Shown here: piece after piece, positions 1-11,266 of the stretch | Layout: the number at the start of each line of letters is the position of its first letter | Numbering within the stretch: the stretch's first letter is position 1 | Assembly (NCBI GenBank): GCA_003313425.1 | Contig: NHZP01000022.1 | Span: 496,001-560,000, forward strand | Reading direction: 5' to 3' | Origin: Pseudopyrenochaeta lycopersici | Lineage: Eukaryota; Ascomycota; Dothideomycetes; Pleosporales; Pseudopyrenochaetaceae | DNA: 64,000 nt | Program-made: the position numbers and the translations under genes | The notes under the pieces: model-generated | Seen by the model: the letters and a program-made list of their open reading frames with translations, nothing else | What the model was told of the DNA's origin: nothing | Database searches by the model: none

Positions 1-1
1 T

Positions 2-1489
2 ATATCGAATCAAAACCAAGCACAAAACACAGCCTTCTTAGCAGTCCTCACAAGCAAGCTCGATCAGTTAGTCAAAGCGCCAAATCTTTGCTCGGCGGCG
101 AGGTTGACTGTTCTCCGTGCTACAGTTAATGCCCAAAAGTCCGGGGCAATACTCAACCCTGCGCGGTACTTGGAACTGCTCAAAGAATGTCTAACGAACG
201 ACAAGTCTGGGGGTGAGGGTATTGCGTCGCTTTACGAGGTCCTGGACGCTTTCAATGAGTTGACACCTTCTGCCTTGGAGCAGGAAAAGCTATGGGAAAA
301 CGCGCAAACCTGGTTACGCACTTGGATCAATGAGAACAGTGACCTAGAATCCTATTTGATGTCTACCGGCCCAAGCCCGATCGAAATAGCGGAGTATGTG
401 GCGCGTCTGCATACAACGGTGGCGAAATTTGGACTCTATCCTAGCACTAAATGGCTCAGCAAGCTAACCATAAAGCTTTTTCAAGAACCAATATCCGAGG
501 TTATGAAAGGGCGTGCGCTCGAATCGCTCCAAGAGGCGTTTTTGTCCCTTCCAACAGCGGAAAAGCTCGCCTTGGTTCCCATTGTGGTCGACTTCCCCCA
601 GCCACAAGAACGAGCAGCAGCATACAGCATTCTTAGCTGCCTTATCGCAACTATAGACGATAAGATTGAAGGAAACACGAACTTGAAGCAGAAGCAACTT
701 GCTCTGCTACCCAGGATCGCCATCTTACTTGCCGAAAGTCCGGACTACGCGTGCTTCAATGCCCTTCTCAACAGCATCAACATAATCCTGAACGACAAGC
801 CCTCACTTGCCTCTCAGTATAGCATCGAATGCGTTTTCAGCGTTCTCGTTAAACTCATATCGCGAAGCAGCCCCGCTCTCCCCACAAAGCACGCACCCGA
901 GATTTTCTCGCGGCTCTGCGAAACAAGCCGTCTGGTCCTTCTAGTGCACCGCGGTCGTCTGGGTGGACGTTTCCATCTCTTCTTACCGCTGCTTCAGGGC
1001 CTTCTGTTCTGTCTCTTCATCCCTAACGCTAGCCGCAGCGGCGCTCTGCCACTTTGGCTCAGAACTGCAGTGGCCACAGAGTCAGTACGCCTCGCGCCCG
1101 CCAACGCGAATCAGTTTTCGCGTCTTCTCTCAACCCTGTGCAACCCACCACAGTCATCCATCACAAAGGCGCACCAACATCACGCTTCGCGCAAATCAAA
1201 GGATCTGAATGACCCCGTCAAAGCGGCGCGCGAGAAGGCGAGTCATTTCTTATACCCGCTTCTCGCATCCTTCTGTCGCTTTCAGCTGAATGGTAGGTTG
1301 GAAGCTGGCGTAAAAGAGAAACTAATGCCAGGTATTTGGGAAGTTGTTGGCACAGCAAGCTTGCATAAGGAAGCACTAGACGCTATGTTTGCAGGGCTGG
1401 GTAGGAGCGAGAGGGACGTTTGGCGGGGTATCTGGAGTGAATGGGAGGGCATATTTGGACGTAAGCAGATCACAACGACTGGGATCTGA
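2..1489 (+). CDS. URB2: Urb2/Npa2-family nucleolar ribosome biogenesis protein, C-terminal part
   Basis: The reading frame is open from the left edge (frame starting at base 2) to the TGA at 1487-1489, so about 495 C-terminal residues are present and the start lies outside the window. Urb2/Npa2 proteins act in the nucleolus in early assembly of the 60S subunit. The family call rests on the C-terminal block: a PLLQGLL segment, then FSRLLSTLCNPPQSS, then a YPLLASFCRFQLNGRLEAGVK stretch, and a terminal WRGIWSEWEGIFGRK-like tail, which is the layout of the conserved Urb2 C-terminal domain. The N-terminal portion seen here is helical-repeat-like and poorly conserved, as expected for this family. 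No intron is needed in the visible part. The family is fairly sure; the complete gene structure cannot be judged. Confidence 0.85.
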   Translation: MSNQNQAQNTAFLAVLTSKLDQLVKAPNLCSAARLTVLRATVNAQKSGAILNPARYLELLKECLTNDKSGGEGIASLYEVLDAFNELTPSALEQEKLWENAQTWLRTWINENSDLESYLMSTGPSPIEIAEYVARLHTTVAKFGLYPSTKWLSKLTIKLFQEPISEVMKGRALESLQEAFLSLPTAEKLALVPIVVDFPQPQERAAAYSILSCLIATIDDKIEGNTNLKQKQLALLPRIAILLAESPDYACFNALLNSINIILNDKPSLASQYSIECVFSVLVKLISRSSPALPTKHAPEIFSRLCETSRLVLLVHRGRLGGRFHLFLPLLQGLLFCLFIPNASRSGALPLWLRTAVATESVRLAPANANQFSRLLSTLCNPPQSSITKAHQHHASRKSKDLNDPVKAAREKASHFLYPLLASFCRFQLNGRLEAGVKEKLMPGIWEVVGTASLHKEALDAMFAGLGRSERDVWRGIWSEWEGIFGRKQITTTGI

Positions 1490-3732
1490 GTGGAGAACAT
1501 GTCGCGATTAACACGATCAAGTCAGTGGCAAGGAAATCGGACAGAGCCACGGTTAGACTCGTGCGTCACAGACGAGTATCATTAGAGGAGCAAAACTGCT
1601 GGCCAACTCAACAAATGTCTCCATCCCGTGGTGTTGACTAAACAACTTTGTGATATCTTCATCCAACTGCCCTAGTACGTGAGACGGTGTGTTTTCCGAT
1701 GTAGGATGGCAAAATGACTGTAAAACCCGAGATTTCTCCCACGATGAATGCCAGCTCGTGTGAAAGCAAGACACATTGTGTGGTACAAGATGTCGCTACA
1801 GGCTTGCCAAGGCGGGTGGTCGTAGATGGGATTGTGTGTAGCTGAAAGAAAGAGCATGCTCATATTAGGAAGGTGTATTCGTCTTCGAGTCAAAATTTAC
1901 GCAACTGGTACAAGTCCTCAAGTATCTTGTTGCCTCTTGAGGTTCCAGAACTTGCTGCGTTCCTAGCGATGTACTAAATTCTTGGCATCATGGACATTCG
2001 GTACGGTACACAATAGTCATGCTCGCAACTTCTTGATAGTCATGTGATTCAGATTGATCTGCAAAGATGCATCTGGATTCGATAATCAAAGCTGACTCAG
2101 GCTATTGACTGGAACGTGATCATCGAATTGGATCTGCCGGGTCTCTAGGCATCCACGAAAGACAAGTATACTATTTCTAATTGAGAAAATGTTACTCTAC
2201 AACTATCGGTGGCTGCCGGTGCTGAGTACGATTTGGCAAATGCCTCGTTGTACCATGTACGCTACTCGTGTTGACTGACAGCGCGACAGTGAGACACCAA
2301 GGGACAGATTGAATCTATTCCCAAATAGTGCTAGAATGGTTAGTCTCGAAAGAGGCGATCTTTAGCGAACCTAGAACCTCATTCTTTTCTTTGAGCCTTC
2401 CTGTTGAACCCATTGAGGACCACGCGGTCGCCGCAAACAGCGACCTTTCAAAGGAGCATCGGTGAATCTATTCGGAACATGCCATGGCATTCAGTGTGAT
2501 GGTCGACAAGATGCGCAATGAAGCATGCCCTAGGATCATACACAAACAATGATACGGTGATGCCGCACTACCTCCGCGAGTACGGGTGCCAAGGAAAAAA
2601 AGCTCCTCAAGCCACTCAGCTGGGCACGCTCTAGAACAACAAGGACAGCCACGCGACATCCGCCTCGCTTGAGTCTACTATTGCCAAACTCCGCCGTCTT
2701 GATTCGCCCAAGCTTTCTACTCTTCTTACTGTTCGGTCCTCCGCAAGCCATGAGGCTTGCGTCGCTTCAAAAATAGACTACCATGCAGACGATATGCTGC
2801 AAGCCACTTGACCGTATCTCCATCGCAAACCTGTAGCCGTACTCAGTCGCGTGGACAACGAGGCTCTCCCCAGCCTGATAGCCGTTATCTTTTTCTCTAG
2901 TCCAAATGATTACCTTAGTTTCCTCGTTTTTGCGTCTACCCTGCTTTGGGGTCGCGATCCCTCATAACGCTTCACGTGGAATTTCCGTTATTAGCAAAGC
3001 TCCGATGAGATGAAAATTCTCCGCTGGCGATCTCGCCTGTTGGTAAAGGATCTACCCCAGGGCCAAGGTCCCTGATCCCATGTTGTCGGCAACTGAAGAT
3101 CTAGGTGTTGCTTGACTGGAATACGAAAAGTTTCCTTGGCGACCCTCAGCCGTGTGCGATAATCAGGTGTCAAATCCAGGGTATAACGGGGCCCACCACA
3201 CCGGAAATCGGTCGAGAGCAGTCTTTGTACGAGTACTGGGGCATTGAAGCTAACTATACCTAGTGTGAGGCTTGTAATAGCTCCCAAGGACTGGGAACCA
3301 AACCCCTGTTCGTCCGCATTTGGACAGACTATTGTCTACGCCAGATCATCGGCGTTACCGGAACAGGATTTCTTTCGGGTACATTTCGCCCCCATAAGCC
3401 TTGTCAAGATTGCTTGGAAATATCGATGGCGGACGCCGACCCTGTGTAACTGGGCACGTTTTAGAAGCCTTCTGTATGGCTCTGTGGATCGCTGGACGAG
3501 CTTCGAGGCCTACGATTCTCGCCTCGAGATGCTTCAGGCCCGGGAAAGACGAGTCTAGGTGCTCGACATTGGGGGGGAAATTGTCTAGATGCTGTATCAA
3601 CCATGGAGCATTAAGCGATTCAATGCTAATGTGCAGAAAAAGCGAGCTCGTGGTGGATATATATTGTCGTGTTGTATCCCACTCAAGATCCGCTTCGACA
3701 TCTTCATCACTTCTCACGTTGTTCAAGTATTC
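1490..3732. other. Gene-poor stretch between URB2 and a secreted-protein gene
   Basis: About 2.2 kb without a convincing intact gene. Open frames are short and do not resemble known families, except for the minus-strand fragments at 2991-3726, listed separately as a possible decayed gene. The rest must hold the URB2 terminator and the promoter of the gene starting at 3733. No tRNA-like or repeat structure stood out. Confidence 0.6.
2991..3726 (-). pseudogene. Possible decayed F-box/leucine-rich-repeat-like gene
   Basis: Two minus-strand open frames lie in different phases. The first (3726 to 3355) contains an LNAPWLIQHLDNFPPNVEHL-like stretch followed by FPGLKHLEARIVGLEARP. The second (about 3323 to 2991) contains an ITSLTLGIVSFNAPVLVQRLL-like stretch. 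Both have the short Leu/Ile-spaced periodicity seen in fungal F-box and LRR proteins. Between them are stop codons and a frame change with no obvious intron. The upstream end runs into the start of the neighbouring secreted-protein gene, leaving no room for an own promoter. A decayed gene copy fits best; a chance resemblance is quite possible. Confidence 0.25.
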
Positions 3733-5658
3733 ATGATGAATCGCATCTCACAAGCTGCATCTGTGCTTGCGCTGGTCTCAACAGGCCTAGCCCAAACTCC
3801 CAACATTACTCCCTTCGCGGTCACTGGCTCTTTGGATGAGTAAGCTTTCTTTATGATGCGATGTGCACCATCGATCGGCACGCTAACACTTATCAGCTGC
3901 AAGGTCGGAGGTGTAGAGTACAATTCTGGTGGCTCGATTCGAGTCAATAACTTCGATATTGAAGTCCCCCAGAATCTCATCGTTCAGTTCCCAACTGTAT
4001 GGGCGCCTTTCAGGGACCTATGCGATGCAGAGGCTATCGGCTTCGAAACTTCTGTGGTTGGCAACGTAGTCAACGGCAAGGTGATCGCCGGGCAAGTCTC
4101 AGTCGCTCAAAGATTCGGCCTTGAAGGCAGCCAGGGATACATTTCGGCCATCAACAGCGTAGACGGAACTCTCCAGATCGCTTCCGGCCCAACGGTCAGG
4201 ATCAATGATCCCGACGGCTTGTTTGGACCCGAATACACGTCTAAGAAGTTCTGGGTTGCCGATACTGCAAATCCTTCCGTTACTTCCTTCTCCGGTTTCC
4301 CTATGTGCATTCCGTACGCTGGAAACGCCGACAAATGCAAGAGCACGAATCGCCCCAATGGCCAGAGTTTCACCCCTCCTGAACCTCTCGCCATGGTCCC
4401 GCTTAAGGTCGGCGACTTCATTGAGTATACTGGTCTTAAGGTCGGCAATGGCGAAATCCTCGCTTCATCCATCACTTGCCCAAGTCTACAGATTACGACT
4501 CAGGCAGGCAGCGATATGCCCAACTATATTCGAGTTGAGGATATGCTCGTTGGTGTACCAGATAATGCTCCAAACGTTGAGTTTGCCGACATCAAAGTTA
4601 TTGGCTTTCTCTCCAGTTGCGCGGGTGCCTCGGTTGTGATCAGCGCCATCGATGTTGATCCATGCACAGGAAAAGAGACATACCGGCCCATCGGTACTGC
4701 CACTCCCAAGCAAGAGGCTCGTTGCAAGTGGGAAGCTCGCATCGCCTCACCGGCGCAGGCTCCCTTCACTCGCGAGTATCGCATTACAACTAATACACCA
4801 GTCAAGGAGACCAACGATGGCATTCAAGCTGGTCAGTTCATCGCCGCTGTCGGAGAATGGATCTTCCCTGAAGTCGATGTTCCCGGCACGAACCCACCGC
4901 CATATCCCTTCAGAGATATTCGTGGCCTTGTTCAGGGTGACTTCCTCGACAATAAGCAGTATGGCCCTCTTAACCCCTTCCCTGGTCCAGCTCCACCTGC
5001 TCCATCGAAGGTATGCAAGCCCGAAGATATCCCAGATCCAAATGCACCACCTGCGCCAGCCCCTAACGTCGACCCTGTGGCCTCCATTTCGGGCATCACT
5101 GCTACCCAGCGTGTTGGTGTTGATGTCGCTCTTGTTGGTTCCAACACAGCTCAGGGTTTGACCGATAACGATCTGAACTTCGTCTGGACCAAGACCTCCC
5201 CGGCCGCGGCCTCCGTCAGCATCACCAACGCCAACTCGGCAAAGGCCAGTTTCAACGCACCCAAAGTAACCACGGAGACATCATTCACCTTCGAACTGAC
5301 CGTCAGCCTGAAGTCCAATTCTGCCAAGTCCAGTAAAGCAACCGTCACCGTCAAGGTCAACCCCACCATTGCTGATACTGTGACTATCGACACGTATACT
5401 TGGGAGTCCAAGCAGTCTGGCACCATTACTGCGACATGCAGCTCCAGTGTCAAGAACGGCGACAACAAGGGCATGACGCTTTTGATCAACGGTGCCACAC
5501 GCCTTGCTATGACAAACGGCGGTGCAGGCAAGTGGTTGTACAGCTCGAGGAGTACGGCCCGACCGAACAACCTGAAGTGTGTATCTGACCTCAAGGGTGA
5601 GAGTGCACAGAGGCTTGGTACAGCGACGACCAGGCGGAAGAGGTCTTTCATCTGGTAA
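3733..5658 (+). CDS. Secreted conserved fungal protein with C-terminal Ig/PKD-like region
   Basis: Exons 3733-3839 and 3897-5658 (622 residues). The 57 bp intron has a GTAAGC donor, a GCTAAC branch site and a TATCAG acceptor; splicing restores Asp-Cys across the junction. A second ATG at 3736 would shift the start by one residue. The first ~20 residues are a typical signal peptide (positively charged start, hydrophobic core, cleavage near Gly-Leu-Ala-Gln). The mature part has several paired cysteines, then a Pro/Ala-rich linker around residues 375-405. After that comes a beta-rich stretch (about residues 410-505) resembling an Ig/PKD fold with alternating Val/Thr strands. The C-terminus is basic (RRKR). 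No catalytic signature was recognised, so function is unknown; an extracellular or cell-wall role is an inference from the signal peptide. Confidence 0.75.
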
Positions 5659-6658
5659 GCCAGGTGAAGCAAAATTGACGACAAGAACAAAAGAACTGTA
5701 TATATTGTATGTCCTTGTTGGTGTACATAGACATTTAAGGTTTCCTCATATTGCTCATTTGATGTCTGTGTGCTTGGGAGGCACTCATTTTCGGGAACTG
5801 GAACTTGGACCAAAACTTTACGATCTTTACGATATAAACCAGAGCTACATTGGCTTTATGAATTTAGAATTAATAAGTAATTACATTGCTGCACCCATCC
5901 AATTCTGCATATCACCATGAGGCTGGGAAAGCAAATAATCCTGTGGTATAAATCAAAAGATGTGCGGTCTGAGAAGAGGTCCGACGGTGGGGGCTCTTGC
6001 AGCATACATTGGACTATCCTTTGCTCGTTGTGCGGAGAAAGTGACCGATCGCATGCGGAAGGTCTAGCAGAACCGCAGAATGCTTGTAGACAAAGCGAGA
6101 AAATTGGGACGAAGAGGGCTTCGGCCTTGTCACTACCTCGGTCGACAGCAGTATAGAACTTCCGTTTTCGGCATGTCTAGAACTATGGAAGACAATAGCA
6201 TCTTGGCATTGCTCAGCTGCCCTCGAACAAGCTAAATAAAGTATACTTTGCGGGTCTGAAAGCCATGATGCTGTCCTCGTCAGCCTGAAGCCATTACATG
6301 GGCAGATAAGACCTAGATCTCCAGGACAGAGAGTAAGAGCGAAAGCAAAGCCGAGAATATGCCAATCGTAGTATGTTGATGTTCGTGACAGCCATGCCTA
6401 TCGCCCATCCTGGTAAGGGTTGGCGCACGGGCCCTCGCTTAGCACCGCACCCGAAGATCGCCCGTTCAATATTGAATCTCGCAGGTGCAACTTCGATATC
6501 GTGAACGACAAGCGCCTACGTACGACCAACGACACCGCCGACGACCAGTCAATACTGTCAGTACATCCTCCGGGAGATTTTGGAGATTGGCTACGAGTTC
6601 AAGTACTGACTTTGGCCTGATAGCGACACCGCAAAACCCCAATCTACAACCACCCATC
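5659..6658. other. Intergenic region upstream of RPS29
   Basis: One kilobase holding the terminator of the secreted-protein gene and the promoter and 5' untranslated region of RPS29. Nothing else could be supported; the open frames here look random. Ribosomal protein genes of filamentous fungi often have an extra intron in the 5' leader, but no clear donor/acceptor pair could be fixed. Confidence 0.5.
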
Positions 6659-7098
6659 ATGTCTCACGAGTCGGTCTGGTATTCGCGTCCTAGGACCTAC
6701 GGCAAGGGCTCCCGCGAGTGGTACGTCCCCCAATTTCACGGAATCTCTCGCTTTGTTGGAGCTGGCATGCTGTATGAGGGGGAAGAGAGCAGGCGAACTG
6801 CGGTGGATATGGGCATTACAGCAAAGGACATGGAGGACTATGGCTAACGCAAGACTCACAGCCGCGTCTGCACCCACCCTGCCGGTCTCATCCGCAAGTA
6901 CGGCCTCAACATCTGCCGTCAGTGCTTCCGTGAGAAGAGCGCCGACATTGGTTTCGTCAAGGTACGATTTCTCCCATGACGCACAAGCCCTCCAGGACCT
7001 CCCGCAACCTGAGCTTTCATCATGATAACTCGCAATCTTACATGTACCATTTCGAATTCGTTAAGGAAATGTAATTGACATGTGTATAGCACCGATAA
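6659..7098 (+). CDS. RPS29: 40S ribosomal protein S29 (uS14)
   Basis: Three exons, 6659-6720, 6862-6961 and 7090-7098, encode exactly 56 residues, the standard length of eukaryotic S29. The introns are 141 bp (GTACGT...CACAG) and 128 bp (GTACGA...TATAG), long for this window, as is common in ribosomal protein genes. The third exon carries only His-Arg-stop. The zinc-binding pairs are C21/C24 and C39/C42 (CRVC and CRQC), framing the conserved [17 protein letters not shown] block; C21 is formed across intron 1. The protein sits in the head of the 40S subunit. This gene is too short and too split to appear as a single open frame. Identification is very secure. Confidence 0.97.
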
Positions 7099-8277
7099 AT
7101 TCCCTACGATTCAACGGCCAGAGTAGAGGAGTCGCAACAGTGTGACGCGATGATTACCTGACGATACGATACGAGTCGACTCGGCTCGGCTCCCATGAGC
7201 ATCGATATGACACCCGAAGTAGAAAGTGTGTCAGGGCGGGGATGTTTCTGCATGGCTTTTACCTTGGGCATTACTTCACGGTCGAAGGGAAGGTGTCTGG
7301 CTTTGATACACAAAAATCAATACTGAATTCACACAACATGCTCTATTGGCCATTGCAATTGTGGACGTATGGGAATCGTGAATGAAGTCCAAATTGTGCT
7401 GATATTGCAGGCAGCACATCTGTTCTGTATCAACACACCACATCTGATCATCAAAGCCAGTGCCAGAACGATGTACAACATTTCGACATGCGACATGTAC
7501 CAATGTACAGCAGCTTTACATACTGCATTGCACGCTTGGCCCAGCGCCGAATTTGTCAACAAACTTCCACCAAAAAAAAACACAACCTACATGAAACGAA
7601 GCCACCAAGGAATAAACCTTGTACAAGGCGAAACAGACACTACAATTCTGTCACAGCTTGCGTCCGCCAGAAGTAATATATATATTAGTTATCAGTGTCA
7701 AACCCATCATAACGCTATGCGTAGGTGTGTATCCCGGCGAGGGTGTGATTGGTAGTCCCACCGTCTCAGTGGTAGCACAGCCAAGACAGAGTGAAGCGGA
7801 TTGGGCTTCTTGTTCGACCACACCTCGCTACTCGATTCCGCTGCAATGACAAAAATGCGCGACAGTGGAACGCAGAGTGACATGAAGAGGGAGAATATTG
7901 CATAAGGCAAGAAAACGGGGGTGTCATTGAGGTAAGAGATACAAGCCCAGCTCTAACGTCGACGCAAAACAGAGCCCTGAGCGCTCGCGCAACCGCAAAC
8001 ACGGTGAATATATACTTTGCTAGGGAGGATAACGGCGCGATATCTCGGGCGGGCTCCTAGGAAATGCGTGCAAGACAGGAAGAAAAAAAAAAGGGGGGGG
8101 GGGCTAGGAGATGTACAAATTACGAGCTTAGATGGCCAGTTCGACATATGCTTCAATTGCGCTTGACAATTCCAGACCCAGAGTACAAAAAGGCGACGCC
8201 TGTAGACTTGGACTGGCAAACTCTCACGTCTATATCCTCAACTTGGACGCCAAGATGGTGGCTATGATTATTCACAT
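7099..8277. other. Intergenic region between RPS29 and MVP1 3' ends
   Basis: Convergent intergenic DNA of about 1.2 kb. It contains an A9 run near 7573 and the A10-G11 homopolymer listed separately. Open frames here (for example a 128-codon one starting at 7369) have no recognisable similarity and odd composition, so none is called. Confidence 0.5.
8083..8103. repeat. A10-G11 homopolymer junction
   Basis: Ten A followed directly by eleven G (8083-8092 and 8093-8103), 175 bp downstream of the MVP1 stop codon. Such a tract is prone to length change and to sequencing error. No function is implied. Confidence 0.9.
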
Positions 8278-9641
8278 TCAGTCGGCCGTCGGCATGCTCT
8301 CCACCTCTTCGCTGAGGGCACGCCAGTTGTCTGCCTGTAATTCGGCATATTTGACGCGCTCTTGACTCCACTCTTGGTGGAGTTTGCTGACGTGGTATTG
8401 GCTCTTCTGGAAGAAGATCAATTCATCACGGATACATTCTTTGATGAAGACGCCACGGGCATGTTGTTGGACGATGGATTCCTTATCCTAGACGGGCAGG
8501 TATTAGCTGCAACTTGAATTGACTTGAAGAACTTGGGAGACGAACCTTGGAAATCGCTTCTTCCACCTTCTCTGCCTCATCGGGTTTGACCAGGTCGACA
8601 GGTTTGTTGCGGATGTTTTGGAGCTTTGTTTCGTTGTTTGATATCCGCTTCTCTAGGTATGGGATGTTGTCTTTCGCGTACTTGTCTCTGCGATCAAACA
8701 TGTCTCGTACACTGACCAATGTATCTCTCTGTCTCTTCAGATCTTCGAGTACACCCTCTTCCCATCCTCTCGCTTCATCCTCCAGCAGTTGCCGGGATTG
8801 ATCAAGATGTCTTGCTGTGGAGCTCAGGCCTTCGTTGAGTAAGGGCACGTCATTTGTGTCCACCGCGTATGTCTCTTGCGAGGTTTCGGTAAGGCCAGTT
8901 AGCGCAGCAGAGAAGCGAATATATTCTGCAGCCATGCCTTCATTACGCCTAGTCAGACGCTCCATCATGTTGCAAAGAGTAATATAGGTTTCTGCGCTTC
9001 GCCTCACGCCAGCACGAACTGTGTCGAAAAGCTCAGGAAGTGTTTTTGGTAGCGAGTCTTCAAGCTCTGCAGGCAGTGGTTTGCCGGTGAACTCTTCTTG
9101 GACGGAGAGGTTTGCTTGTTTGCGCCATACTGCGAGTTCCTGTCCGGGATCAGAATTTAAGACTGTCCTGGATGATGACGGACTTACGGTGGGTACAGTC
9201 AAAAACATAACTACAAGCTGCTCCTGGTTGAGTATAGGATGCCGTACAAGAGCATTGGTAAAACGGGCTAATCCTTTTCTTCGCTTCTCGAGGAAACTTG
9301 CGTCGGCAGCTATTGGTGTACCGTTGACTAAGAACTCTCAACACACATTATGATCAGGTTATCAGGGCGACTTACTGGCAACTCGTTTCGGAGGTAGTAA
9401 CGGCAACTGCCGGAAGGGATACCGTTTGTGCAAGCAATCTAATAACCATACAAAGTCACTGTATCGACGGGTGACTTTGGTGGTGCGCCGTGAACTGGCG
9501 ACTTCGTAGTTGCGATGCTGGAACATGAACATGCCCTCTTTCTCAGAGAGCGCAGTGATTGTTATGATTTCATCGCTGCCAGTTCCTGAAGGGTTTATGC
9601 GGCCAATGGATCTGCCTAGCTCTGGAGGCGGATTGGAGTTT

Positions 9642-9672
<31 letters not shown>

Positions 9673-10670
9673 TTGGAGGTGCGCCGAAGCCTCCTTCCCC
9701 AAGACCAGGAGTTGCGTAGGGCTGGCTGGACGCTCCATTGTAGCCTCCCCAGCCTCCTTCGCTACTCAGAGAGCTGGGTTGCACGTTCTGGTGATGCGAG
9801 GCGGAGGCAGACGTCGATTGAGTTGTGAATTGGCTCGTAGTTCTTGCAGGAGTTGGCGCATTTGTGCCGTTGGTCTGAGGCGGCACTGTGGTGTAACTCG
9901 AGTGGTTGTGGCCTCTGTGTAAGTCTGGGCTGCCCCAAGGATCTGCCTCCGGGTCGCCAAACGATTGCTTGCGCATGGCAGCACGCGAGCGGTTCGGCGT
10001 GGAAACTGGCTGCTCGGCCGACTGCAGCTGGGCAGGCGGGGTCGGGGGCGGTGCTGGTTGCGCTGGGGGCGAGGGTTCTGGGGCCTCGGGTTGCTGCTTG
10101 GTGGACTTGGGGAGGGTGACTGAGGGTACGGGAAGATCTGGCGTGGCGTCAATGTTTGTCTCAAGCCCGAACGCAACGTGGAAGCTGGTGCTCACTCTTC
10201 TTCCTCTCATCCACGCTGTCCAGCGTAATGTCGTCGCCCTCCTGGGCCAGCCCGATCAAGGCGAAAACAACATTGAACTCGTTCCTTCCCAGCCCGGCGC
10301 TTTCCTGTCCTGACGGCAACACAACCTCGAGGATCTTGGATTGCGTGTCGCTGGGCACTCCACTGTCCCCTAGCAACTTCCTCACGCTGTCGACACTGAC
10401 GCCGTTGCCCTGGCGGCCGTCGGCGTCTAGCAGCGCATCGAATGCGTCAATGTACGAGTCGGGCACTTCTGAGGCGGGCAGGAGCGACTTGACAAGAGCC
10501 CCGCGAGCAGCTTTCTTGGGTGATGGGAACGCCCACGGCGAGTCGCTGGCGTCAAGGTCGTCTGCGAACAAGCTGTTGCCCGTCCTGCCCGCGGGCTTGG
10601 GCTCGTCATCGAACAGAGACGACTGCTGCTTTGCGCGCGATGGCAGGTCGTCTTCGCCAAAGAGAGACAT
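8278..10670 (-). CDS. MVP1: Sorting nexin Mvp1 (PX-BAR protein)
   Basis: Five exons on the minus strand: 10670-10196, 10119-9376, 9327-9188, 9139-8546 and 8487-8278, giving 720 residues. Introns are 76, 48, 48 and 58 bp. Mvp1-type sorting nexins bind phosphatidylinositol 3-phosphate on endosomes and serve membrane-protein retrieval and vacuolar sorting. An acidic N-terminus (SLFGEDDLPSR) leads into an EH-like helical region (about residues 55-155), then a long low-complexity linker with a poly-Gly run. The PX domain begins near residue 341 (IITITALSEKEGMF, RRYSDFVWLLDCL, PFRQLPLLPPKRVA) and a BAR-type coiled-coil runs to the C-terminus. The third intron is a multiple of three without a stop; removing it restores the family sequence VPTELAVWRKQ. 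The start at 10670 gives the typical MSLFG beginning. Product is secure; exon ends were inferred by hand. Confidence 0.93.
9642..9672. repeat. (CCG)n microsatellite inside MVP1
   Basis: About ten CCG triplets in exon 2 of MVP1; on the coding strand they make a run of about ten glycines in the linker before the PX domain. Slippage here would change linker length without breaking the frame. Confidence 0.9.
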
Positions 10671-11266
10671 TGTGGCCAGGCGCAAAACAGTACAGATATA
10701 GAGGCGCAAATAGTACAAAATATGGAAGCGCAAACTACAGCGTCATCAGATGGGAGCGCGGCACGCCATTGATAACATGGAAGCTGTGGACCCGGAGCTC
10801 GACCCACACCTGGCCCAAGCTTCAGGGCAACACTCGCATGCATACCATCACCTTGGCACATCCGAGTTCAACCGCACATGACGAGACCAAGTTCAAATCT
10901 AGAATGCTTTCAAGTGTCTTGCTCGATTACTTTCTCGCTAATCAATGCCTATGCTAGCTAATCCACGTGTCGTTTCGTAGGCATGAAGTGCCCAAACATG
11001 GCTGATGTTGCGCCGTTCCTCCTCGATGAAAGCCGTACCTAGTAGTAGGCGGGTATACCATGAATGTTCCAACCCCAACAGAATCACCATTCATGACCTT
11101 TTTGAAGACCAACGCTGCGCCATAACTATGCCAATGCTATGTGGTGTATCCAACCACGTCGCACTACTCATGCCACCTATGCGCCATAACAAACATGTGG
11201 GTATATGAAGACTACTGAGACTCGAAATATGAACAGAGAGATAAGGAAAGGAGAGCCATAGTCGCG
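10671..11266. other. Intergenic region between MVP1 start and palH stop
   Basis: Holds the MVP1 promoter (both flanking genes are on the minus strand) and the palH 3' region. No additional gene or repeat was found. Confidence 0.5.

Noticed and set aside
7369..7755. 128-codon plus-strand frame after RPS29
   Set aside because: Cys/His/Asn-rich random-looking sequence, no similarity, located in convergent 3' regions.
10196..10210. Shorter 36 bp version of MVP1 intron 1 (acceptor CTTGAG)
   Set aside because: Too short for these introns; the 76 bp version with acceptor CCTCAG keeps the phase.
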